Positions 15,327-23,389 of a stretch of 42,661 nt of DNA are shown piece by piece; within the stretch, counting starts at the first letter, position 1; each line of letters starts with the position of its first letter. The position numbers were made by a program, and so were the translations under genes. The stretch is taken from contig NZ_FRAV01000042.1 in NCBI RefSeq assembly GCF_900142445.1, positions 1 to 42,661 of the forward strand, given 5' to 3'. The notes beneath the pieces were generated by a model. It worked only from the letters and a program-made list of their open reading frames with translations. It did no database searches and was not told the origin of the DNA. Source of the DNA: Chryseobacterium polytrichastri (GTDB lineage: Bacteria > Bacteroidota > Bacteroidia > Flavobacteriales > Weeksellaceae).

Positions 15327-16226
15327 TTAAGAATAATATAAATCGTCAACATTAGATTTCAAGAATCTCCACGTTGCGATGATTGTACTTAGAACCGTAA
15401 TTAAAACTCCAACTCCCAATACGAGTACAATCAACCAAAAATACTGCTGATTATCCTGTACGAATGATGACCCGATCTGGCTCGTGAAATAATACCAAAC
15501 ACCACATAAAGCAGCAAGTCCTATGAAAGAACCAATAGCTCCTAAAATAATAGCTTCAATAATAAAAGGTTTCAAGATAAATCTTCTTTTTGCCCCTACC
15601 AACTGCATGGTTTTGATAATAAATCTTTTTGAAAATATTTTTAGACGGATAGAGTTATTAATTAAAACTACCGCTAGAACCAAAAATAAGAGAGAGAAAC
15701 CAAAAATCCATTTTAAAATTCGACTTAGGTTATTGTAAACATCTACCATTAAGGTACTGTCGTTTTTCACATCTACAATTCCAGGAACAGATTTAATGAT
15801 CTTTATCGCTGCATCAATTTTTGCAGGATCTACATACTCCGGTTTTAAAGCAATTTCTATAGAAGAAGGGAAAATATTTTCCTCAAAAAGGGCATCACTA
15901 TCAATTCCCATACTTTTTTTCGCCTCTATTGCCGCTGCCGCTCTCGAAATGTAAGTAGCTTTTTTTACAGGTGCTAAAGTCTGTACCTTTTTTAAAGTTT
16001 CTTCTTCAAGTTTAGCAATTTTTACAGAATCTTTAGCATCATAATTTTCATCAAAGTAAGCATTGACAACCAATTGCTCCTTGATATAGTCAGAATATTT
16101 CTGGGCGTTGATCAAAATAAGTCCCATTAATCCTAACAAAAATAACACTAAGGCAATACTTATTACGACTGTAATATTGCTGGATCGAAGTCTCTTTTTA
16201 TTAAATTCATCTACAGATTTAGCCAT
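15327..16226 (-). CDS. ftsX: Cell division protein FtsX
   Basis: A 299-residue permease-type protein with the FtsX layout: one span near the N-terminus (about 17-37), an extracytoplasmic domain (about 40-165) and three C-terminal spans (about 171-192, 218-245 and 262-287). The cytoplasmic-loop sequence I-K-T-M-Q-L-V-G-A-K-R-R-F-I is a hallmark. FtsX works with the ATPase FtsE to activate peptidoglycan hydrolases during division. ftsE is not adjacent, which is common in this phylum. It is the first gene of the leftward operon and divergent from rsmA. Confidence 0.95.
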   Translation of the reverse strand: MAKSVDEFNKKRLRSSNITVVISIALVLFLLGLMGLILINAQKYSDYIKEQLVVNAYFDENYDAKDSVKIAKLEEETLKKVQTLAPVKKATYISRAAAAIEAKKSMGIDSDALFEENIFPSSIEIALKPEYVDPAKIDAAIKIIKSVPGIVDVKNDSTLMVDVYNNLSRILKWIFGFSLLFLVLAVVLINNSIRLKIFSKRFIIKTMQLVGAKRRFILKPFIIEAIILGAIGSFIGLAALCGVWYYFTSQIGSSFVQDNQQYFWLIVLVLGVGVLITVLSTIIATWRFLKSNVDDLYYS

Positions 16227-16317
16227 TAATATTAAAATTTTTGGCTAAATTAGAAAAAAACTTCCGAAATTTGGGACGAAATAGAGAAAATCATTGTTAA
16301 TAAAATCATAAAAAAAC

Positions 16318-17088
16318 TTGAGTGTAAAAGCAAAAAAGCATCTTGGTCAACACTTTTTGACAGATGAAAATATCGCAAGAAAAATCGTAGAAGGTCTTAG
16401 TTTTGAGAACTATAATAATATTATGGAAATAGGCCCCGGAACGGGAGTTCTTACCAAATATCTTCTCGAAAAAGAGCAAAATCTTTATCTTGCAGAAATA
16501 GATACCGAATCTATAGAGTACCTGAAAAACACCTATCCTAAGATCACAGAAGAGATCTTTGTAGGAGATTTCCTGAAACAGGATTTCAATTTTATTAATA
16601 ACGATCAAATTGCTATTATTGGAAACTTTCCTTATAATATTTCTTCGCAGATATTATTTAAGATCATCGATCACTATGAATTGATTCCGGAAATGGTGGG
16701 AATGTTCCAAAAAGAAGTGGCAGAAAGAACAGCATCTGTACCGAGAACGAAAGAGTACGGAATTTTATCTGTTTTGGTTCAGGCATACTATGATGTCACT
16801 TATCTGTTTACGGTACACGAAAACGTATTCAATCCGCCTCCTAAGGTAAAATCCGGAGTTATAAAATTAACCCGAAACCCAAAAGAAGGGCTGGCAGGAA
16901 ATGAAGTTCTTTTCAAACAAATTGTAAAAGCGGGTTTTAATCAAAGAAGAAAAAAACTATCCAATTCTTTAAAAGTATTAGAAATCCCTGAAGAATTAAA
17001 GACCCATGAGTTTATGGATAAAAGAGCTGAGGAATTAAGTGTAAGTGATTTTATCAACTTCACTAAACTTTGGAAAGAAAACCGATAA
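16318..17088 (+). CDS. rsmA: 16S rRNA dimethyladenosine transferase RsmA (KsgA), TTG start
   Basis: A 256-residue SAM-dependent methyltransferase that dimethylates two adenines at the 3' end of 16S rRNA. Visible motifs: K-K-H-L-G-Q-H-F-L (6-14), E-I-G-P-G-T-G-V-L-T (motif I, 37-46), G-D-F near 83-85 and N-F-P-Y-N-I-S (motif IV, 103-109), and P-P-P-K-V-K-S-G. The start codon is TTG at 16318: an in-frame TAA lies at 16309-16311 and the next ATG is residue 36, inside motif I, so only TTG retains the conserved N-terminus. A strong terminator follows. Confidence 0.95.
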   Translation: MSVKAKKHLGQHFLTDENIARKIVEGLSFENYNNIMEIGPGTGVLTKYLLEKEQNLYLAEIDTESIEYLKNTYPKITEEIFVGDFLKQDFNFINNDQIAIIGNFPYNISSQILFKIIDHYELIPEMVGMFQKEVAERTASVPRTKEYGILSVLVQAYYDVTYLFTVHENVFNPPPKVKSGVIKLTRNPKEGLAGNEVLFKQIVKAGFNQRRKKLSNSLKVLEIPEELKTHEFMDKRAEELSVSDFINFTKLWKENR

Positions 17089-17100
17089 AACTTTAGAAAT

Positions 17101-17136
17101 AAAAAAGCCTTTCAATTAATTTTGAAAGGCTTTTTT
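17101..17136. terminator. Bidirectional terminator between rsmA and the type B cargo gene
   Basis: Perfect 15-bp arms (17101-17115 and 17122-17136) with a 6-nt loop; the core GCCTTTCAA is flanked by A6 and T6, so it works in both directions. It serves convergent genes ending at 17088 and 17158. Confidence 0.9.
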
Positions 17137-17157
17137 GATATTTGCATTATCTATTTA

Positions 17158-19521
17158 TTATTCTCTGTTCTTTAATAAGATCCAGCCAGACCAATTCATC
17201 TGAGCTTTTGATTTAGGGTATTCAAAATTGAACTTATACCAATACGTAGCTGTTGGTAATCTTTTACCACCTACTGTTCCGTCCCAGATAGGTTGTTGTT
17301 TTGAGAATCTGAACATCTCTACTCCGTATCTGTCATAAATAGAACCCGTGAAGTTTTTAAAATCTCCCAGTGCCTTAAGATCCAGAACATCATTAATTCC
17401 GTCTTGGTTAGGTGTAATGATATTTGAAATATTTAGGGTAAAGAACTCAAGTGCTCCCACACAATGTGTTCCTACTACCCTTACCTGAATGTGATAGGTT
17501 GTATTATTTTGTAATCCTGTAAAGATATTAGATTGCTGCCACAATATCCCTCCATCAATAGAATATTCTAAAACACCTTGAATATTATTAATTGGTGGGT
17601 TTTCAGCAGTAATAGTCAGCGTGCCATTTCCATAATTAAGATTAGAAACGAAAGGTGAGGCTGCTCCCATTACTTTCACAGAAAAGGGTCTCTTACAGTA
17701 TCCATTATCTATTTCCACCGTATAAATCCCCCATTGATCTACTGTAATCGTTTGGGTAGTAGCTCCTGTACTCCATAGGTATTTATAACCAGGACCTGCC
17801 CCTGCATCTAAGATCACTCTATCCCCAATACACATTTCAACATCTTTTAATGGAGGAACAATCTCTGGGACCACTTCTACAATTATTGTGGCTGGCTGTA
17901 ATGATTTACATCCTTTTGCTCCGATAGCATATACCGTGAATGTTGTCGTATTAAAAAGAGTAACTGTCTGAGTACCTCCAGTACCTAAGAAATTATTCCA
18001 TAGGTAAGTAGTTCCACCTGTGGCCGTTAAACTTACTGATTCTCCAGGACATATCTTGATTCTGGAAGATGTTACAGTTGCTTTAGGAGTAGTCTCCTTT
18101 AATAATTTTAATTTAATTAATTTACTACAGAATCCTCCATTAGAAACCACTACATATAAGATTTGTCCATCACTTCCATTATAGTTTAATGGTGTTGTAA
18201 TATAACTATTGTTTTGAGCTATCGCATCTGCCTGATTTACATAAAAATGAAATACTGCACCAGGTGTTGTACTGATTGATGGAATTGCATTGGATAGATC
18301 AAAAGTTGTAATATCCGGAGTACTACAAAGTAATAAAGTAGCATCCTGAGCCACCGGAGTTGTCCCTCCATGAATTTGAATCGTTGCTTTACCCGGACAT
18401 GGATTTCCAGGAACCTTTACTTCAATTGTATAAGTTCCGGGTTGGGTCGCTGTAATTGTATTTGTTATAGCTCCATTAACGGGTACTCCGTTAAAAAACC
18501 ATTGATATAATAAATTAGGATCACTCACAGATGCTGTGATCACCTGAGGTACATTATCACAGACATTAATATCTGAAGGCAAAGTAGCTCCCGAAGGATC
18601 TAATAAATCTACCCCAATATTAAAAGAGCCACCTTCTAAAAACACTGCTGAGTCATAACCAGGATCTCCAGCATCAGCAATTACCATTTTAAAATGATAT
18701 TGCTGTCCTGCAACTACTGTTGCCGTAGCCGTAAGAGGTATTGTTCTCCCATTAAGATTTGTATCAATAATTGGAGGATTATACCCCGCAAAATATTGTG
18801 CGTTTACAGCTCCACAATATAAAGGAAATCCACTATTATCATTTGCTGGGTGAATATTAGTAACACTTACAGGGCCTCCAGCATTAGGTAATACAGCCAT
18901 ATTAGTATAAGGACCACCTGTAGATGGTCTAATTAATAAAGCAAAAGAATCTGCATATCCACAAGGAAAAGTACCTGTATATTCTTCAGAAGCCATTAAA
19001 TAATTAAATTTTACCTGAGATGATGTAGGAACGAAATCAAATTCCAATATTACAGCATCATACAATGGCTTACTTGGGCTAGTAGCTGCCACTAAGTCTG
19101 GGTCGCTACCTGTTCCTAATGGGTCACTAAGTCCAGAGTCCGGAGTATTTCCCGCACGGCGAGCTTTTCCTGTAATCAACATAATTCCATCTTTAAAAGG
19201 AAAGTTGCTGTTAGCTTTATGAAAATACCCCCAGGCTCTTTCAGTATTACTGGCTGGTAAATTTGGGGTTACTACAACATTCGAAACACTAGGTGTTATA
19301 CAAGAATTGGTTCCTGATGATATTAGTACATCCTTTACTAATTGCTCCATCGTAAAACTGGATTCGTTATATCCGGGAGCATTTACATCAATAAGAGTCC
19401 CTGCTTTTGCTGTTAAAGCAGACTGCTTTCTTATATGGGGTTTTCTTGTTGGTATAGTTTGTGAGAACAAAGATGTTGAAATGATTAAGAATAAGAAAAA
19501 AAAGGGTAGATATCTCTTCAT
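17158..19521 (-). CDS. T9SS type B cargo protein with choice-of-anchor-L-type domain (paralogue C)
   Basis: A 787-residue secreted protein. A signal peptide ends about F-S-Q (21). Residues about 45-305 match the other two paralogues and the choice-of-anchor L type of domain (V-N-A-P-G-Y, V-K-D-V-L-I, A-W-G-Y-F-H-K, F-D-F-V-P-T, Y-H-F-K-M-V). Ig-like and PKD-like modules fill about 315-610. The last about 90 residues (N-I-I-T-P-N-Q-D-G-I-N-D ... W-I-L-L-K-N-R-E) are the gliding-motility-associated type B sorting domain, which directs export through T9SS. Likely surface-exposed or released; the binding target is unknown. Same architecture as paralogue A. Confidence 0.88.
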   Translation of the reverse strand: MKRYLPFFFLFLIISTSLFSQTIPTRKPHIRKQSALTAKAGTLIDVNAPGYNESSFTMEQLVKDVLISSGTNSCITPSVSNVVVTPNLPASNTERAWGYFHKANSNFPFKDGIMLITGKARRAGNTPDSGLSDPLGTGSDPDLVAATSPSKPLYDAVILEFDFVPTSSQVKFNYLMASEEYTGTFPCGYADSFALLIRPSTGGPYTNMAVLPNAGGPVSVTNIHPANDNSGFPLYCGAVNAQYFAGYNPPIIDTNLNGRTIPLTATATVVAGQQYHFKMVIADAGDPGYDSAVFLEGGSFNIGVDLLDPSGATLPSDINVCDNVPQVITASVSDPNLLYQWFFNGVPVNGAITNTITATQPGTYTIEVKVPGNPCPGKATIQIHGGTTPVAQDATLLLCSTPDITTFDLSNAIPSISTTPGAVFHFYVNQADAIAQNNSYITTPLNYNGSDGQILYVVVSNGGFCSKLIKLKLLKETTPKATVTSSRIKICPGESVSLTATGGTTYLWNNFLGTGGTQTVTLFNTTTFTVYAIGAKGCKSLQPATIIVEVVPEIVPPLKDVEMCIGDRVILDAGAGPGYKYLWSTGATTQTITVDQWGIYTVEIDNGYCKRPFSVKVMGAASPFVSNLNYGNGTLTITAENPPINNIQGVLEYSIDGGILWQQSNIFTGLQNNTTYHIQVRVVGTHCVGALEFFTLNISNIITPNQDGINDVLDLKALGDFKNFTGSIYDRYGVEMFRFSKQQPIWDGTVGGKRLPTATYWYKFNFEYPKSKAQMNWSGWILLKNRE

Positions 19522-19537
19522 AATATTTTTGTTTCAA

Positions 19538-19545
19538 CAAATTTA
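19538..19545 (-). promoter_or_regulatory. Promoter-like -7 box of paralogue C
   Basis: Minus-strand TAAATTTG ends exactly 16 nt before the start codon and is preceded by an A-rich run. The same spacing is found for paralogues A and B. No clear -33 TTG is visible. Confidence 0.5.
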
Positions 19546-19600
19546 ATTTTTTTTTAAATATATCACACATATATTTAATTATTTATTATCAAAACAACAA

Positions 19601-19626
19601 CAAAGCCTTCCGATTGGAAGGCTTTG
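19601..19626 (-). terminator. Terminator of paralogue B
   Basis: Perfect 11-bp stem (19601-19611 with 19616-19626, CAAAGCCTTCC) and 4-nt loop, then a T/G-rich stretch on the leftward strand. It lies 20 bp past the stop codon at 19646 and ahead of the paralogue C promoter. Confidence 0.8.
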
Positions 19627-19645
19627 TAATTATTAGGCTTAATTT

Positions 19646-22600
19646 TTAATTTCTATTTTTCAATAATATCCAACCTGTTCTTAGTTCAAGTTTTTTGCTT
19701 GCAGGATTATCCCACTGAACTTTATACCAATACGTTGCTGTAGGTAAATTAAGATCTTTTATCGTTCCTCTCCAAATAGTTTCAGATTTAGTAGCTTTAA
19801 ATATTTCCTGACCATATCTGTTAAAAACAGAAGCTCCAAAGTTATTATATTCACTTATTCCAGAGAAATCTACAACATCATTTTTACCATCTCCGTTTGG
19901 TGTTATTGCATTACTTATAACGAATGTAAAATAATCTAATGAAGTACTACATTTAGCATCTTTAACCCTAACCATCAAATGATAATTTGTATTATTTAAA
20001 ACATTATAAAATACATTCGAATTCTGCCATGTTACCCCACCATCAATAGAAAACTCTAAAACTCCACCTGTAGGATTTGTAGCGGTAAGAGTAAGAACAT
20101 GGTTTTCGTACACGATATTCGTAAACTGAGGTAATGCTGGATTTAAAATTTGAGCGGTGAAAACTTTAGAACAAACTCCATTGCTAATCGTAACACTATA
20201 AGTTCCCGTAATATTCGTAGATATTGTTTGGGTAGTAGCTCCGGTACTCCATAAATACGTATAATTTGGTCCGGCACCAGCATCTAAAATCCCCGTATCC
20301 CCTTCACAAACAAAAACATCTTGTAATGTCGAAACAATCGCAGGAACCACTTGAATAGTAATTGTTGCTGGGTTTATAGAGGTACATCCATTTCCACCCA
20401 ACGCATGTACAGAATAGATAGTAGTAAGTGTAGGCGAAACAATCTGAGTATTACCATTACCTGTTAATCCTGCCCAACTATAGGTAATACCACCGGTAGC
20501 TGTTAAAGTAACAGATTCTCCAGCGCATATTTTCATTTTAGAAGCTGTGAGCCCTGCTATCGGAGGCCCAACAATTACAGTAACTGTTGCCGGAGTTGCA
20601 GAAATACACCCGTTTGCTCCTACCGCAAAAACGGTATATACTGTAGTCGTTGTAGGAGACACAACCTGAGTATTTCCATTACCAGGAAGACCATTACCCC
20701 AATTATAAGTAGCCCCACCTGATGCTGTTAAAGTAAGAGATTCACCTACACAAATTTGAGCAACAGAAGATACCAATGCCGCCACTGGAGGTGTTTTATC
20801 CTGGGCTACTGTAACTGTTGAAGTATATGTACACGTTAAATTTCCGGGTTGTGTTACGTTTGAAACTGTTAATGTATAAACTCCACCAGCGTTTACCGTT
20901 GGGGTTAAAGTATTAGCCCCTGAAACAATATTACCCCCTCCCGTTGTTGTCCATGCAATAGTAGAACCTGTCGGAACTACAGATGCACCAGCGTTTATTG
21001 TAATTTGATTGGTTGTACATGTAATTGTTTGTGGAGCAGCTATTGTTAATGTTGTTTGCGCTGTTCTTATAAGCTGCAAAGTAACCACATAGCTACAACC
21101 TCCATTTCTTACCAAAACATAAATCGTCTGATTTCCAGCACTGGAAAATGTTGTAGGTGTAGGAATTGTATTTCCGTTTCCTGCATTGGCATCTGCTTGA
21201 AGCAGATAATAATCAAAAGTAGCAGTACCAACCGTAGTTATTTGTGGTTGCGCAGAAGTAAGATCATAAATAATATTTCCTTGCTGATAACATTTTAACA
21301 AGGTTGCATTTTGTACTGTAATCGGTTGAGAAACTTCTATTGTAATTGTTGCCGGATTTTGAGACACACAACCATTTGCTCCAACTGCCGTTACTGTATA
21401 CGTTGTTGTAGCAGTAGGAGTTACAACTTGTGTATTTCCATTACCTGTTAATCCGCCTTGCCAGTTATAGGTAGCTCCACCCGAAGCTGTTAAGGTAACA
21501 GACTCTCCGGCACAGATAAGAACTTTCGTGGCAGTTAGCCCTGTTGTAGGTGGCGCACTATCTCCTGTTACAGTAACTGTTGAAGTAGCTGTACAATTAA
21601 GATTTTCAGGCTGATAATTTTTTGTAATCGTTAAGGTATAAGTCCCTGCATTATTCACCACTGGGTTTAATGTGTTTCCACCAGAAACAATATTTCCTCC
21701 TGTAGTTGCCCAGTTAAATGTAGAACCCGCCGGATATACCGATGCAGAGGCATCTAATGTAATCTGTGAATTTATACAAGTTAAAACGGTTGGTGGTACA
21801 ATTGTAGCAGTCATCTGAGCTGCCTTTATAAGCTGTAACTGTGCTACACTTGAACACGAACCACTGGTTACTCTAACATATACCGTACCCCCAGCACTTG
21901 AATAAGCTGTAGGGGTAGCAATTGTACTCGTATTTCCTGCATTAGCATCTGCTTGGTTCACGTAATAAGTAAATGTAGCTCCTGGAGTGGTATTGTTAAT
22001 TTGCGGTTCAGCTGTAGTTAAATTAAATACAGCATTCCCAGGAACATAACAAACAGTTAAGCTCGCATTTTGTGCTGTAGGTGGAACCCCCATTGTAATG
22101 GTTACACTGGCAGTTCCCGGACATGAATTTCCTGGGATTAAAACATTAATGGTGTAGGTTCCAGACTGTGTTGCTGTATAACTAATGCTGTTAGCACCAA
22201 CAATGGGTACATTATTCAATAACCACTGATAGGTAGCTCCAGGAATATTAGCCGAAGCCGTAAGAACCTGTGGTACATTACCACAAACATTAATATTGGG
22301 AGGAAGTGCAGCTCCCGCAGGATCCAAAATTTTAACTCCAATATCAAAAGATCCGGCTTCTAAAAATACACCCGAATCATAATTTCTATCCGAATAATCT
22401 GCCAATACCATTTTAAAATGATAAGTCTGGCCAGGGACTACTGTAGCTGTAGCTGTTAACGGAACTGTGCGTCCTGTAAAATTGGTTTCAATCTGAGGAT
22501 TATTCAATCCTCCAAAGTACTGTTCATTCTTTGGTCCGCAAGGTAAACCTGCAGGAATAATATTGGTAACACTTACGGGTGCTCCATTGGGAAGAACGGC

Positions 22601-23230
22601 AAGATTGGTATAGTTAGGATCTCCCGCTTTTTTTAGTAATAAAGCAAAACCATCCGAGATGTTACACGTAAAATTATCATAGTATTCTTTTGAAGCAAAT
22701 AGATATCTGAACTTTACTTCAGTAGAAGTAGGAACAAAATCAAACTCTATATAAGTAGCATCAAACAATTGGTCATAGGGAACTCCCAAAGCAGTAGCGA
22801 GATCAATATCTCCTCCTGTTGTTAAATGATCATTTAATGTTCCCTGGTAGTTATTCCCTGCCCTTCTTGCATAACCTGTCGTAAGAATAATACCTTTAGC
22901 AAATGGGAAGTTGGTACTTGCCTTATTAAAATATCCCCAACTTCTATTGGGATCAGTTATGGCTAAATTTGGAGAAACAACAACGTTAGATACATTGGCT
23001 GTAGAACAAGTAGATCCTCCTGCTATCAAAACATCTTTTACAAGTTGTGTAACATTATAGTTTGATTCAGGATAGCCTGCAGCATTCACATCTATAAATG
23101 CTCCAGCCTTCATTGATGCTGACTTAGGCGGCTTCGCAGCTTCTATTTTCCTCCCTTGAGAGAAAACAAAAGTACCAGTAAGCATCAAAAGTAAAGCAAA
23201 AAATAAACTTCTTGTCCTCCAATTTAACAT
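19646..23230 (-). CDS. T9SS type B cargo protein, enlarged by internal duplication (paralogue B)
   Basis: A 1194-residue relative of the flanking proteins. Signal peptide to about residue 25 (F-V-F-S-Q); choice-of-anchor-L-type region about 47-305; Ig-like module 315-380. Then an about 250-residue block (384-634) is repeated as 635-888, and the Ig-like part (A-x-x-x-x-I-C-A-G-E-S-V-T-L-T-A-S-G-G-x-T-Y) occurs a third time at 889-961. After this come the W-S-T-G-A-T-T-Q-T-I module (962-1030), another beta module and the type B sorting domain (about 1107-1194, N-A-I-T-P-N-G-D-G-K-N-D). The extra 400 residues relative to A and C are wholly explained by this duplication. Likely an elongated surface adhesin or filament-like protein; its ligand is unknown. 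Confidence 0.88.
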   Translation of the reverse strand: MLNWRTRSLFFALLLMLTGTFVFSQGRKIEAAKPPKSASMKAGAFIDVNAAGYPESNYNVTQLVKDVLIAGGSTCSTANVSNVVVSPNLAITDPNRSWGYFNKASTNFPFAKGIILTTGYARRAGNNYQGTLNDHLTTGGDIDLATALGVPYDQLFDATYIEFDFVPTSTEVKFRYLFASKEYYDNFTCNISDGFALLLKKAGDPNYTNLAVLPNGAPVSVTNIIPAGLPCGPKNEQYFGGLNNPQIETNFTGRTVPLTATATVVPGQTYHFKMVLADYSDRNYDSGVFLEAGSFDIGVKILDPAGAALPPNINVCGNVPQVLTASANIPGATYQWLLNNVPIVGANSISYTATQSGTYTINVLIPGNSCPGTASVTITMGVPPTAQNASLTVCYVPGNAVFNLTTAEPQINNTTPGATFTYYVNQADANAGNTSTIATPTAYSSAGGTVYVRVTSGSCSSVAQLQLIKAAQMTATIVPPTVLTCINSQITLDASASVYPAGSTFNWATTGGNIVSGGNTLNPVVNNAGTYTLTITKNYQPENLNCTATSTVTVTGDSAPPTTGLTATKVLICAGESVTLTASGGATYNWQGGLTGNGNTQVVTPTATTTYTVTAVGANGCVSQNPATITIEVSQPITVQNATLLKCYQQGNIIYDLTSAQPQITTVGTATFDYYLLQADANAGNGNTIPTPTTFSSAGNQTIYVLVRNGGCSYVVTLQLIRTAQTTLTIAAPQTITCTTNQITINAGASVVPTGSTIAWTTTGGGNIVSGANTLTPTVNAGGVYTLTVSNVTQPGNLTCTYTSTVTVAQDKTPPVAALVSSVAQICVGESLTLTASGGATYNWGNGLPGNGNTQVVSPTTTTVYTVFAVGANGCISATPATVTVIVGPPIAGLTASKMKICAGESVTLTATGGITYSWAGLTGNGNTQIVSPTLTTIYSVHALGGNGCTSINPATITIQVVPAIVSTLQDVFVCEGDTGILDAGAGPNYTYLWSTGATTQTISTNITGTYSVTISNGVCSKVFTAQILNPALPQFTNIVYENHVLTLTATNPTGGVLEFSIDGGVTWQNSNVFYNVLNNTNYHLMVRVKDAKCSTSLDYFTFVISNAITPNGDGKNDVVDFSGISEYNNFGASVFNRYGQEIFKATKSETIWRGTIKDLNLPTATYWYKVQWDNPASKKLELRTGWILLKNRN
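20567..22081 (-). repeat. Internal tandem duplication of a 250-codon module in paralogue B
   Basis: Codons 384-634 (21329-22081) and 635-888 (20567-21328) encode clearly homologous segments: each starts with Q-N-A-[ST]-L, continues with Y-Y-x-x-Q-A-D-A-N-A-G-N, then G-G-x-N-I-V-S-G-x-N-T-L, and ends with V-G-A-N-G-C. A third copy of the final Ig-like part lies at 20348-20566. Similarity is at protein level, with partial nucleotide identity, so the duplication is not recent. Confidence 0.8.
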
Positions 23231-23246
23231 TTTATATTATTTTAAA

Positions 23247-23278
23247 CAAAAATACTATTTTTTTTGATTGAAATTCAA
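23247..23278 (-). promoter_or_regulatory. Promoter of paralogue B
   Basis: Minus-strand TTG (23278-23276), 21 nt, TATTTTTG (23254-23247), ending 16 nt before the ATG. The A-tract just upstream of the box is shared with paralogue A. Confidence 0.6.
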
Positions 23279-23340
23279 TTATGAAGAATTTACATTATTA
23301 TGAATACAATTTTATTTATTATCAAGTATCAATTTCACTT

Positions 23341-23379
23341 TACTAAAAAAGGCTAACAAATTGTTAGCCTTTTTTAGTA
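23341..23379 (-). terminator. Terminator of paralogue A
   Basis: Nearly continuous 19-bp palindrome (23341-23359 with 23361-23379) around the core AAAGGCTAACAA; the real loop would be several bases. It has T6 on both strands. It lies 11 bp past the stop at 23390 and separates paralogues A and B. Confidence 0.9.
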
Positions 23380-23389
23380 TTTAATTATT

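Noticed and set aside
16306..16608. Minus-strand frame antisense to rsmA
   Set aside because: Overlaps the conserved methyltransferase motifs completely and has no independent support.
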